A stretch of DNA of 64,000 nucleotides from Jatrophihabitans sp035642535 (GTDB lineage: Bacteria; Actinomycetota; Actinomycetes; Mycobacteriales; Jatrophihabitantaceae). The number at the start of each line of letters is the position of its first letter. The stretch's first letter is position 1. This document shows positions 35,429-43,398 of this stretch, piece by piece. The notes under the pieces were generated by a model. The model did no database searches. It saw only the letters and a program-made list of their open reading frames with translations, and was not told where the DNA came from. Position numbers and translations under genes: made by a program. The stretch is from contig DASQSE010000020.1 in NCBI GenBank assembly GCA_035642535.1, forward strand, positions 14,380-78,379, given 5' to 3'.

Positions 35429-37440
35429 GTCTTCGCCACCATCGTCAGGACGTCGTACTGCGCGGCCAGCGAGTCGTCCTGCTTGGTGACTTGCGCGTCC
35501 CAGCGAACCTCGCCGTAGTCGCCGGGGCGCGGGCTGATCTGTTTGCAGGTCAGCGTGACGGTCAGCTCGTCGCCGGGATACACCGGGTTCAGGAAGCGCA
35601 GCTCGTCGATGCCGTAGTTCGCGAGGACGGGACCCGGATCCGGGTCTACGAACAGCCCGGCCGCCAGCGACAGCACGAGGTAGCCGTGCGCGACGATGCC
35701 GTCGAAGAACGGGTTCGCCGCGGCCGCCGCGGGATCGGTGTGCGCGTAGAAGGTGTCGCCGGTGAAGTCGGCGAAGTGCGCGACGTCCGCCGCCGTGACG
35801 CGCCGCGGTCCGGCGGTCACCGAGTCGCCCACCCGCAAATCGGCCAGCGACTTGCGGAACGGGTGCACGCCGGTCGCGCGCTCCGCCCCGCGCACCCAGC
35901 GGCTCGTGACGGCCCCGAGTACCCGAGGCGACGCCTGGACCGCCGTCCGCTGCATGTGGTGCTTGATGCCGAGCACGCCGCCCATTTCCTCACCGCCACC
36001 GGCGCGGCCCGGACCACCGTGTACGAGCATCGGCAGCGGCGAGCCGTGCCCGGTCGACTCCGGCGCGTCATCGCGGTCGACGACGAGCAGCCGGCCGTGC
36101 CACGGCGCGACACCGAGGACGACCTCGCGCGCGAACGCCGCGTCGTTCGTGACGACCGACCCGGCGAGACTGCCCTGCCCGCGCGCGGCGAGCTCGATCG
36201 CGTGCGCGGTGTCGCGGTAGCCGATGAGGGTGCTGACCGGTCCGAACGCCTCGACCTCATGAGGCTCAGCGCGGCTCGGCTCCGCTTTGATGAAGACGGG
36301 TGAGATGAACGCACCGCGCTCGGGATCGGCGCCGACCACGTCGACGCGCTCCGGGTCGCCGTACACCGCGGTGCCCACGGAGAGCAGCGCCTTGAGCGAG
36401 CGACGCACTTCCTCGCGCTGGTCGAGGCTGGCGAGCGCGCCCATCCGCACCGATTCGTCGGCCGGATTGCCGATCGTGACCTTCGCGAGTCGCGCGGCGG
36501 CGGCCTCGGCGACCGCGTCGACCATCGACTCGGGGACGAGCGCGCGGCGGATCGCGGTGCACTTCTGCCCGGCCTTCACCGTCATCTCGGTGACGAGCTG
36601 CTTGACGTACAGATCGAATTCAGGTTCGTCGCGCGAGATGTCAGCGCCCAGGATCGAGCAGTTCAGCGAGTCGGCCTCGGCGTTGAACCGCACCGACCGG
36701 CCCACCACAGTCGGGTGAATGCGCAGCCGCTGCGCCGTCGACGCGGAGCCGGTGAAGGAGACGAGATCCTGCTCGGTGAGGTGGTCGAACAGGTCGCCGA
36801 TACCGCCGCAGACCAGCTGCAGCGTGCCCGCCGGGAGCAGCCCCGAGTCGACGATCAGCTCGACGAGCCGGTGCGTCAGGAACGCGGTGGGCGTCGCCGG
36901 CTTGATGATGGACGGAACGCCGGCCAGGAACGCGGGTGCGAACTTCTCCAGCGGGCCCCAGACCGGGAAGTTGAACGCGTTGATCTGCACCGCGACACCG
37001 CGCAGTGGGGTGAGGACGTGCTGACCGACGAACTGACCGGCACGCCCGAGCTGCTCGACCGCGCCCTCGACGAGGATCGTGTCGGCAGGTAGCTCGCGCT
37101 TGCCCTTGGACGCGTAGGACAGCAGCACGCCGAAGCCGCCGTCGACGTCGAACTTCGAGTCGCCGAGCGTCGCGCCGGTGCGCTGCGACACTTCGTAGAG
37201 CGCGCCGCGGTGTTCCTTGAGGTAGAGGCCGACCGATTTCAGAATCGCCGCCCGCTCGTGGAAGGTCAGCTCGCGCAGCGCCGGACCGCCGGTGTTGCGG
37301 CCGTGCGCGAGCGCGGCGGGCAGGTCGATACCTTCGGTCGAGACCGTGTCGATCTGCTCGCCGGTGACCGCGTCGCGTACGGGCGTCCCCTCGCCCGACG
37401 GCTCGACCCAGCTGTCCTGGACGTAACTGCGCAACGGCAT
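35419..37440 (-). CDS. paaZ: Ring-opening bifunctional enzyme PaaZ (oxepin-CoA hydrolase / aldehyde dehydrogenase)
   Basis: 673 residues. The N-terminal aldehyde dehydrogenase domain (about 1-520) has QINAFNFPVWGPLEKFAPAF, the glutamate in RFNAEADSLNCS and the catalytic cysteine in KAGQKCTAIRRALVPE. The C-terminal MaoC-type hydratase (about 535-673) has FYAHTDPAAAAANPFFDGIV with HGYLVLSLAAG, holding the Asp/His pair. The fusion is the normal PaaZ architecture. The ATG at 37440 has a leader with GGAGCGG upstream. The PaaR-type palindrome is 28 bases upstream. Confidence 0.95.
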   Translation of the reverse strand: MPLRSYVQDSWVEPSGEGTPVRDAVTGEQIDTVSTEGIDLPAALAHGRNTGGPALRELTFHERAAILKSVGLYLKEHRGALYEVSQRTGATLGDSKFDVDGGFGVLLSYASKGKRELPADTILVEGAVEQLGRAGQFVGQHVLTPLRGVAVQINAFNFPVWGPLEKFAPAFLAGVPSIIKPATPTAFLTHRLVELIVDSGLLPAGTLQLVCGGIGDLFDHLTEQDLVSFTGSASTAQRLRIHPTVVGRSVRFNAEADSLNCSILGADISRDEPEFDLYVKQLVTEMTVKAGQKCTAIRRALVPESMVDAVAEAAAARLAKVTIGNPADESVRMGALASLDQREEVRRSLKALLSVGTAVYGDPERVDVVGADPERGAFISPVFIKAEPSRAEPHEVEAFGPVSTLIGYRDTAHAIELAARGQGSLAGSVVTNDAAFAREVVLGVAPWHGRLLVVDRDDAPESTGHGSPLPMLVHGGPGRAGGGEEMGGVLGIKHHMQRTAVQASPRVLGAVTSRWVRGAERATGVHPFRKSLADLRVGDSVTAGPRRVTAADVAHFADFTGDTFYAHTDPAAAAANPFFDGIVAHGYLVLSLAAGLFVDPDPGPVLANYGIDELRFLNPVYPGDELTVTLTCKQISPRPGDYGEVRWDAQVTKQDDSLAAQYDVLTMVAKTWP

Positions 37441-37467
37441 CTCATCCGCTCCGTTCCGTCTTATTTC

Positions 37468-37483
37468 CCGACCGATCGGTCGG
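37468..37483. promoter_or_regulatory. Perfect 16-bp palindrome, probable operator of the paa TetR regulator
   Basis: CCGACCGATCGGTCGG lies between the divergent paaZABCDE operon and paaI-tetR. It overlaps the -35 position of paaI (17 bases before TACCGT at 37494-37499). Overlapping CGGT/ACCG repeats are typical of TetR-family operators, and the TetR gene is the second plus-strand gene. Confidence 0.75.
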
Positions 37484-37506
37484 TTATCCATGCTACCGTT
37501 TTGTCC

Positions 37507-37911
37507 GTGTCGGGCAAGGACTCCGCCAAGTCCGTCGATGCGATGCTCGCCGCCGACCATGCCTCGGCCGCCCTGGGCATCGAGGTCGTCGAGCACGGCC
37601 CCGGCTGGGCGCGGGCCCGGATGACAGTGCGTTCGGACATGGTCAACGGCCACGACATCGCGCACGGCGGGCTCGTCTTCGCGCTCGCCGACACCACGTT
37701 CGCGTGCGCGTGCAACGGCTGGGGACGGGCAACGGTCGCGGCCGGCGCCGACATCGCCTTCCTGGCACCGGCGCATGCGGGTGATCTCCTGGAGGCCGAG
37801 GCGCAGGTCAGGTCCAGGCGGGGCCGCAACGGGATCTACGACGTGACCGTGCGCCGCGGCGACGACGTCATCGCCGAGTTCCGCGGCCGCAGTACCGAGC
37901 TGCGTTCATGA
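37507..37911 (+). CDS. paaI: Phenylacetyl-CoA hydroxyacyl thioesterase
   Basis: 134 residues of the hotdog fold, PaaI subfamily: NGHDIAHGGLVFALADTTFA contains the HGG and aspartate active site, followed by ADIAFLAPAHAGDLLEAEAQ. It hydrolyses stalled CoA intermediates of the paa pathway. GTG 37507 is preceded by TACCGT and 7 bases. It overlaps the TetR gene start as ATGA. Confidence 0.92.
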   Translation: MSGKDSAKSVDAMLAADHASAALGIEVVEHGPGWARARMTVRSDMVNGHDIAHGGLVFALADTTFACACNGWGRATVAAGADIAFLAPAHAGDLLEAEAQVRSRRGRNGIYDVTVRRGDDVIAEFRGRSTELRS

Positions 37912-38501
37912 CCGAGCCGCGACGGCGCGGACGGCCGGGCCTCGATCGTGCGACGGTGCTCGAACGCAGCGTCGGGCTGTTGAACGAGCGTGGCTTCGAC
38001 GGCACGAGCATGGACGACCTCGCCCGCCACCTCGGCATCAGCAAGTCGGCGATCTACCACCACGTGCCGAGCAAGGACGCCCTGCTCGGGCTGGCGCTCG
38101 ACTATGCGTTGTCCGGCCTCGAAGCGGCTGCGGCCGACGTGCGCGCGATGGACGGGCGCGCCGTCGATCGGCTCGAATCGCTCGTCCGGCGCAGCGTCGC
38201 GGTGCTTGTCGAGCGCCTCCCCTACGTCACGCTGCTGCTGCGCGTGCACGGCAACAGCGCGGTGGAGCGCGAGGCGCTGACGCGCCGGCGCCGGCTCGAC
38301 CGGTTCGCAGCCGACCTGGTGAACGACGCGGTCGGCGACCGCGACCTGCGCCCGGACGTCGATCCCGCAGTCACCGCGCGACTCCTGTTCGGCATGGTCA
38401 ACTCGCTGACCGAATGGCTGCGCCCGGCGAGCGCGCACAGCGCCGACGAGGTGGCGCACGCCGTGGCGGCCGTCGCCTTCGAAGGCCTGCGCGCCGGCTG
38501 A
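37908..38501 (+). CDS. TetR-family regulator (PaaR-like)
   Basis: 197 residues. The helix-turn-helix spans about residues 10-55: GRPGLDRATVLERSVGLLNE, FDGTSMDDLARHLGISKSAI and YHHVPSKDALL. The C-terminal domain is variable, as for ligand-binding TetR proteins. Co-translated with paaI and facing the paa operon across a 16-bp palindrome, it most likely represses both units and is released by phenylacetyl-CoA, as known for PaaR of other actinobacteria. Confidence 0.88.
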   Translation: MTEPRRRGRPGLDRATVLERSVGLLNERGFDGTSMDDLARHLGISKSAIYHHVPSKDALLGLALDYALSGLEAAAADVRAMDGRAVDRLESLVRRSVAVLVERLPYVTLLLRVHGNSAVEREALTRRRRLDRFAADLVNDAVGDRDLRPDVDPAVTARLLFGMVNSLTEWLRPASAHSADEVAHAVAAVAFEGLRAG

Positions 38502-38531
38502 CGACGGCCCTCGCCACGCACGGAAAGCGGG

Positions 38532-39839
38532 TCAGGACCGCGGCCGGTCGTCGATGATGCGGCGCATCTTGCCCACCGAACGCTCGATGGTTTCGGGCCC
38601 GGCCACCTCGACGGTGACCGACACGCCGATCGCGCTCTTGACGTGCTCGGCGAGTTCACGGCCGGCCGCGCTGCCGTCCTCGGCGGACGCATCGGGGCGC
38701 CGCTCGACCCGTACGATCAGCTCGTCCAGCCGCCCGGGCTTCGTCAGCACGCACTGGAAATGCGGCGACAACGCGGGCGTGCGCAGGATGAGCTCCTCGA
38801 TCTGGGTCGGAAACAGGTTCACGCCGCGCAGGATCATCATGTCGTCGCTGCGGCCGGTGATCTTCTCCATCCGCCGCATCGACCGTGCGGTGCCGGGCAG
38901 CAGCCGGGTGAGATCGCGGGTGCGGTAGCGGATCACCGGCATCGCCTGCTTCGTCAGCGACGTGAACACCAGCTCGCCCAGCTCCCCGTCGGGCAGCACC
39001 TCGCCGCTGGCCGGGTCGACGACCTCCGGATAGAAGTGGTCCTCCCAGATGTGCAGCCCGTCCTTGGTCTCGACGCACTCCTGCGAGACGCCCGGGCCCA
39101 TCACCTCCGACAATCCGTAGATGTCGACGGCGTGCATGTCGAGGCGCTGCTCGAGCTCGGCGCGCATGTCGTTCGTCCACGGCTCGGCGCCGAAGATGCC
39201 GACCGCGAGCGAGCACGACCTGGGCTCGAGGCCCTGCCGCACCATCTCGTCGACGATCGCGAGCATGTACGACGGCGTCACCATGATCACGTCCGGCTCG
39301 AAGTCGCGGATCAGGGTGACCTGCCGTTCGGTCATCCCGCCGGAGACCGGGATGACGGTGCAGCCCAGCGCCTCGGCGCCGTAGTGCGCGCCCAGCCCGC
39401 CGGTGAACAGCCCGTACCCGTACGCGACGTGCACTGTGTCGCCGGGCCGTCCCCCGGCGGCCCGGATCGAGCGGGCCATGACCACAGACCAGGTGCGCAG
39501 GTCATCGGCGGTGTAGCCGACGACCGTGGGCCGGCCCGTCGTCCCGGACGAGGCGTGCACTCTCGCGATCTGCGCCTGCGGCACCGCGAACATCCCGAAC
39601 GGGTAGTTGTCGCGCAGGTCGGCCTTCGTCGTGAAGGGCAGCCGGGCGAGGTCGTCGAGGGACCGGACGTCCGACGGATGGGCGCCCGCGTCCTCGAATG
39701 CGCGCCGGTAGTGGCCGACGTGGTCGTAGGCGTGCTGCACCGACCACCGCAGGCGTTCGAGCTGTAGCTCGCGAAGTTCGTCCACCGACACCCGCTCGAT
39801 GGGATCGAGCTCCTCCGGTCGCGGCGCGCGATCCTGCAT
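38532..39839 (-). CDS. paaK: Phenylacetate-CoA ligase
   Basis: 435 residues of the adenylate-forming family. AMP-binding loop VHASSGTTGRPTVVGYTADD, QECVETKDGLHIWEDHFYPE, and the C-terminal MEKITGRSDDMMILRGVNLF are signatures of PaaK. It activates phenylacetate with ATP and CoA, the entry step of the pathway. ATG 39839 is 7 bases behind TAGCTT (39847-39852), so it has its own promoter and is convergent with the TetR gene. Confidence 0.96.
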   Translation of the reverse strand: MQDRAPRPEELDPIERVSVDELRELQLERLRWSVQHAYDHVGHYRRAFEDAGAHPSDVRSLDDLARLPFTTKADLRDNYPFGMFAVPQAQIARVHASSGTTGRPTVVGYTADDLRTWSVVMARSIRAAGGRPGDTVHVAYGYGLFTGGLGAHYGAEALGCTVIPVSGGMTERQVTLIRDFEPDVIMVTPSYMLAIVDEMVRQGLEPRSCSLAVGIFGAEPWTNDMRAELEQRLDMHAVDIYGLSEVMGPGVSQECVETKDGLHIWEDHFYPEVVDPASGEVLPDGELGELVFTSLTKQAMPVIRYRTRDLTRLLPGTARSMRRMEKITGRSDDMMILRGVNLFPTQIEELILRTPALSPHFQCVLTKPGRLDELIVRVERRPDASAEDGSAAGRELAEHVKSAIGVSVTVEVAGPETIERSVGKMRRIIDDRPRS

Positions 39840-39846
39840 GGGTTGG

Positions 39847-39867
39847 AAGCTACCGCGCGGCTATCGT
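39847..39867. promoter_or_regulatory. Divergent -10 elements of paaK and corA
   Basis: Minus-strand TAGCTT (39847-39852) is 7 bases before the paaK ATG; plus-strand TATCGT (39862-39867) is 7 bases before the corA ATG. The 35-base gap between the two ATGs holds both promoters. Confidence 0.5.
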
Positions 39868-39874
39868 TCGGGAC

Positions 39875-41005
39875 ATGGCAGACCGTCGGCACTTGCCGTC
39901 GCCGGTGAGCCTCATCCGGCGACGTCCGCGGCGCAAGGGCGCCGAACCCGCGGCTGCGGAGTCGGCGCCGCCGCAGGCGGCCCGCTCGGGCCTGGTCGAC
40001 GCGGCGGTATATCGAGACGGCATTCGGCAGGCCTCGACGCCGACGCTCAGCGAGACGTTCACGGTGCTGCGCGAGCACGAGGGCGGCTTGGCGTGGATCG
40101 GGCTGTACCGCCCGGATGCGAAGGAGCTGGACTCGCTCGCCGCGGAGTTCGACCTGCATCCGCTCGCCATCGAGGACGCGATCACCGCGCACCAGCGGCC
40201 GAAGCTGGAGCGCTACGACAAGACGCTTTTCGTGGTCCTGCGCGCCGCGCGCTATCTCGACGACGTCGAAGAAGTCGAGTTCGGCGAGCTGCACGTGTTC
40301 ATCGGCGAGGACTTCGTGGTCACCGTCCGGCACGCCGAGTCGCCCGACCTCTCGGTGGTGCGCAAGCGGCTCGAGAACGATCCGGCGCTGCTCGCGCTCG
40401 GCACCGAGTCGGTGCTCTACGCGATCCTCGACGCCGTCGTCGACGGCTACCTGCCGGTCGTCGCCGGGATCGAGAACGACGTGGACGAGATCGAGACAGA
40501 GGTGTTCGGCGGCGATCCGCGAGTGTCGCGGCGCATCTACGAGCTCTCTCGCGAGGTCGTCGACTTCGAGCGGGCGGCGGCCCCGCTGAACGGGATGCTC
40601 ACTGCGCTGGAGGCCGGCTTCGACAAGTACGGCGTGGACGAGGAACTGCGCCGGGCACTGCGTGACGTCGCCGACCACGTCACCGAGGTCAACGAACGCG
40701 TGGCAAGCCTGCGCGTGCTGTTACGCGACATCCTGCAGGTCAACTCGATCCTCGTCGCGCAGCGGCAGAACGAGGAGATGACCGCGCTCAGCCGGACGAG
40801 CAACGTGCAGAACGACGAGGTCAAGAGGATCTCGGCGTGGGCGGCGATCCTGTTCGCCCCAACCCTGGTCGGGACGATCTACGGGATGAACTTCCAGCAC
40901 ATGCCCGAGCTCGACTGGCGGCTCGGCTACCCGTTCGCGGTGGCGCTGATGCTGATGGTCAGCGTGGTCCTGTACTTCGTGTTCAAGCGGCGCGGCTGGA
41001 TCTGA
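39875..41005 (+). CDS. corA: CorA-type Mg2+/Co2+ transporter
   Basis: 376 residues. A basic N-terminal extension of about 45 residues (LIRRRPRRKGAEP) precedes the soluble funnel domain (HPLAIEDAITAHQRPKLERY is the family start motif). The long helix leads to two C-terminal transmembrane segments joined by the YGMNF motif (GMN selectivity loop) with MPELDW behind it. The end is basic (KRRGWI). It mediates passive Mg2+ or Co2+ uptake. Start chosen by TATCGT 7 bases upstream. Confidence 0.93.
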   Translation: MADRRHLPSPVSLIRRRPRRKGAEPAAAESAPPQAARSGLVDAAVYRDGIRQASTPTLSETFTVLREHEGGLAWIGLYRPDAKELDSLAAEFDLHPLAIEDAITAHQRPKLERYDKTLFVVLRAARYLDDVEEVEFGELHVFIGEDFVVTVRHAESPDLSVVRKRLENDPALLALGTESVLYAILDAVVDGYLPVVAGIENDVDEIETEVFGGDPRVSRRIYELSREVVDFERAAAPLNGMLTALEAGFDKYGVDEELRRALRDVADHVTEVNERVASLRVLLRDILQVNSILVAQRQNEEMTALSRTSNVQNDEVKRISAWAAILFAPTLVGTIYGMNFQHMPELDWRLGYPFAVALMLMVSVVLYFVFKRRGWI

Positions 41006-41013
41006 CGCGCTAA

Positions 41014-41043
41014 TTGGCGAGCTGCCAACAGCCTTGCTACGGT
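41014..41043 (+). promoter_or_regulatory. Promoter of the DUF2236 gene with TTGGC/GCCAA dyad
   Basis: TTGGC (41014-41018) and GCCAA (41024-41028) flank GAGCT, giving a perfect 5-5-5 dyad over the -35 position. TACGGT (41038-41043) lies 7 bases before the GTG at 41051. An operator for an unidentified regulator is likely by position. Confidence 0.4.
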
Positions 41044-41050
41044 CCTGGAC

Positions 41051-41890
41051 GTGGGTGTCATCGAGACGGCCCGGCCGCGGGTGCAGCCGCACTGCTGCCC
41101 GATCGTCATCGACGGCATCGGCGGACTGCTCGCGGGTCCGGCGAACGTGATCATGCAACTTGCCCTCGCTCCGGTCGGCTGCGGCGTCGTCGAGAGCAAG
41201 GTCGAGAGAGGCCAGGTCACCAAGCACCCGCTGAAGCGGTTCCGGACGACGTTCACCTACATCTCGGTCGCACTGCTCGGCACCGATGCGGAGCGTGCGC
41301 GCTATCGCGAGGCGGTCAACCGCTCGCACCGACTCGTCCGCTCCGATGCCGGCAGCCCGGTGAAGTACAACGCGTTCGACCCGCAGTTGCAGCTGTGGGT
41401 GGCAGCCTGCCTCTACTTCGGGACAGTGGACTTCATCGAGAAGCTGCACGGGCCGATGTCCGAGGCGCAGGCCGATGCGCTGTACGCATTCGCAGCCCGG
41501 TACGGCACCACCTTGCAGGTTCCGCCCGATCTCTGGCCGCCGGATCGGCCGGCGTTCGCGCGCTACTGGGACGCAACGGTCGCGACGCTGACGATCGACG
41601 ATCCGGTACGCGAATACCTGCTCGCGGTGACGACTCGGGAGAGCTTCCCCTGGTTGCTGCGCGGCAGCCCGCGCTTCAATCTCTGGATCACGAGCGGCTT
41701 CCTCCCGCCGCGCTTGCGCGAGCAGATGCGGTTGCCGTGGAGCGAGGCGGATCAGCGGCGCTTCGAGAGGCTGCTGCGCCGCATCGGCGCGGTGCAGCGG
41801 CGGCTGCCGCGGGCCGTGCGCCAGTTCCCGTTCAACTGGTTCCTGCTGGATCTTCGGCTGCGCATCCGCCTGCACCGACGGCTGGTGTGA
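41051..41890 (+). CDS. DUF2236 (MpaB-like oxygenase) family protein
   Basis: 279 residues. Conserved pieces are GPANVIMQLALAPVGCGVVE, LKRFRTTFTYISVALLGTDA, VNRSHRLVRS and a C-terminal RQFPFNWFLLDLRLRIRLHR. This family includes latex-clearing protein-like and MpaB-type haem oxygenases; the histidine in VNRSHRLV fits the proposed axial-ligand position. The substrate is unknown. It is followed 57 bases downstream by the DUF2993-like gene on the same strand. Confidence 0.75.
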   Translation: MGVIETARPRVQPHCCPIVIDGIGGLLAGPANVIMQLALAPVGCGVVESKVERGQVTKHPLKRFRTTFTYISVALLGTDAERARYREAVNRSHRLVRSDAGSPVKYNAFDPQLQLWVAACLYFGTVDFIEKLHGPMSEAQADALYAFAARYGTTLQVPPDLWPPDRPAFARYWDATVATLTIDDPVREYLLAVTTRESFPWLLRGSPRFNLWITSGFLPPRLREQMRLPWSEADQRRFERLLRRIGAVQRRLPRAVRQFPFNWFLLDLRLRIRLHRRLV

Positions 41891-41947
41891 CAAGCAGGTC
41901 CGGGTACGGTTCCGAAGTCTGCTTGATTCGGTTGCGAGGGTCGCGTC

Positions 41948-42499
41948 GTGATTATCGATTACCTACTGTCGAAGGACGGCCTGCGCCTCGACCAAGTCGA
42001 CGTCTCGCTGCACGGGGTGCGCCTCGGCCGCGACGCATCCGGCTTCGTCGTGCAGACTGCGGACGAGATCCACGGCACCCTGCAGGTCACGCTCGTGGAC
42101 CTCTCCGCCGCGATCGCTCGACCCGAGGTCGTCGATCAACTCCTGCTCGGCGTCCCGGGCATCGCCCGGCCGGAACTCAACTTCGCCAACGGCGACAACG
42201 GCGGCATTCGCATCGTCGGCAGCGTCGAGGCGCTCGGCCGGCGGATCCCGATCACGCTCACGACCCAGGTCCGCGTCGCCAACGATCGGTTCATCGTCTC
42301 GCCCGCGCGGCTCGAGGGGCTGCCGCTGATCGGGACCTTCCCGATCCAGCTGCCGGATCTCGAGATCCCCGCCAACCTGCCGCTGGGCCTGCGGTTCACG
42401 AGCGTCACGACCGAACCCGGGGCGATCCTGCTGACGTTCGCCGGCCACGACGTGCGCTTCGCGCACGCGCCCGATGCGGCGCCGGAGAAGACGGCATAA
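41948..42499 (+). CDS. DUF2993 (LmeA-like) lipid-binding protein, cytoplasmic form
   Basis: 183 residues of mainly amphipathic beta strands with regular repeats (VDVSLHGVRLGRDASGFVVQ, RIPITLTTQVRVANDRFIVS, LPDLEIPANLPLGLRFTSVT). This resembles DUF2993 proteins such as mycobacterial LmeA, which carry phospholipid in a BPI-like fold. No signal peptide or anchor is visible, unlike LmeA. The GTG at 41948 gives VIIDYLLSKDGLRLDQVDV. Assignment is by pattern and moderate. Confidence 0.5.
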   Translation: MIIDYLLSKDGLRLDQVDVSLHGVRLGRDASGFVVQTADEIHGTLQVTLVDLSAAIARPEVVDQLLLGVPGIARPELNFANGDNGGIRIVGSVEALGRRIPITLTTQVRVANDRFIVSPARLEGLPLIGTFPIQLPDLEIPANLPLGLRFTSVTTEPGAILLTFAGHDVRFAHAPDAAPEKTA

Positions 42500-42515
42500 G
42501 TTTCGCGCGGCGCAA

Positions 42516-43364
42516 CTAGCCGACGCCGACCGCCTCCGGCAGCGCGTCCGGTTCGGCGAAGCCGCGCTGTACCCGCAGCCGATCCAGCGCGGCGTGCCAG
42601 GCCGTCCGCACGCCGTACACACCCCACGCGCAGACGACCAGAATCGCGACCGCGACGATGCCGTCCAGCCACCAGTGATTGCCGGTCACGACGACGACGA
42701 GGAAGGTCGTCACCGCGTGCGCGGCGCCGAGGTAGCGCCAGCGGCTGGTACCGACGCGCCAGGCGTAGTAGCCGACGATCACCGCCCAGGCGACGTGCAC
42801 CGAAGGCATCGCCGAGAGCTGGTCGATCGGCAGCCCGGTGCTGTAGACGGACTGGTGCAGCTCCAACGCGGTGTCGACGATGCCCGGCATCATCCGGGGC
42901 GGCGCGACGGGCATGAGCTGGACGAGCAGGCAGCCCAGGGTCGTCCACGCCATCACCTGGCGCACCGGACGGTACTGGTCGCGATGCCGGACGAACAACC
43001 AGATGAGGAAGGTCAGCATGATCGTCATGTGCATCGAGGCGTAATACAGGTTGGCCGCCTCGACGACCTGCCGGTGGCCGAGCACCACGCTTTGCGTGCT
43101 CCTCTCGGAGGGCAGCGGGAGGTATCGCTCGAAATCCGCGATCCAGTGGGCGCGGTCCCTGGCCGCCTCGACCCCGCTCGTCACCGAGATCCGCCCGGCC
43201 AGCTGCCACACCCCGTACAGCACGCCGATGACGGCCGTCTCGCGCGCAAACGCGCCGACCGCGCGGGTTACCCGGTTCTTGGACACGGCGAGCGCGCTGC
43301 CTCCGACAGCGAGCACGGCAGCGGCCTCGAACGCGTGCTGCCATGTCAGCCCCACCGTCTGCAC
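42516..43364 (-). CDS. PAP2 superfamily (inositol-phosphoceramide synthase-like) membrane protein
   Basis: 282 residues with about six membrane segments. The active-site parts are LSAMPSVHVAWAVIVGYYAW and VVTGNHWWLDGIVAVAILVV, that is histidine, then histidine and aspartate, as in the AUR1/IPC-synthase branch of PAP2. These enzymes transfer or remove phospho-head groups on lipids. GTG 43364 is preceded by CATAGT (43371-43376) and 6 bases. Divergent from cinA across 34 bases. Confidence 0.82.
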   Translation of the reverse strand: MQTVGLTWQHAFEAAAVLAVGGSALAVSKNRVTRAVGAFARETAVIGVLYGVWQLAGRISVTSGVEAARDRAHWIADFERYLPLPSERSTQSVVLGHRQVVEAANLYYASMHMTIMLTFLIWLFVRHRDQYRPVRQVMAWTTLGCLLVQLMPVAPPRMMPGIVDTALELHQSVYSTGLPIDQLSAMPSVHVAWAVIVGYYAWRVGTSRWRYLGAAHAVTTFLVVVVTGNHWWLDGIVAVAILVVCAWGVYGVRTAWHAALDRLRVQRGFAEPDALPEAVGVG

Positions 43365-43370
43365 CCCATG

Positions 43371-43391
43371 ACTATGCCGCAAACATAGGGT
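43371..43391. promoter_or_regulatory. Divergent -10 elements (PAP2 gene and cinA)
   Basis: Minus-strand CATAGT (43371-43376) and plus-strand TAGGGT (43386-43391) lie 6 and 7 bases before the two GTG starts. The CTATG/CATAG symmetry is explained by the two -10 boxes. Confidence 0.45.
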
Positions 43392-43398
43392 TACCGTC

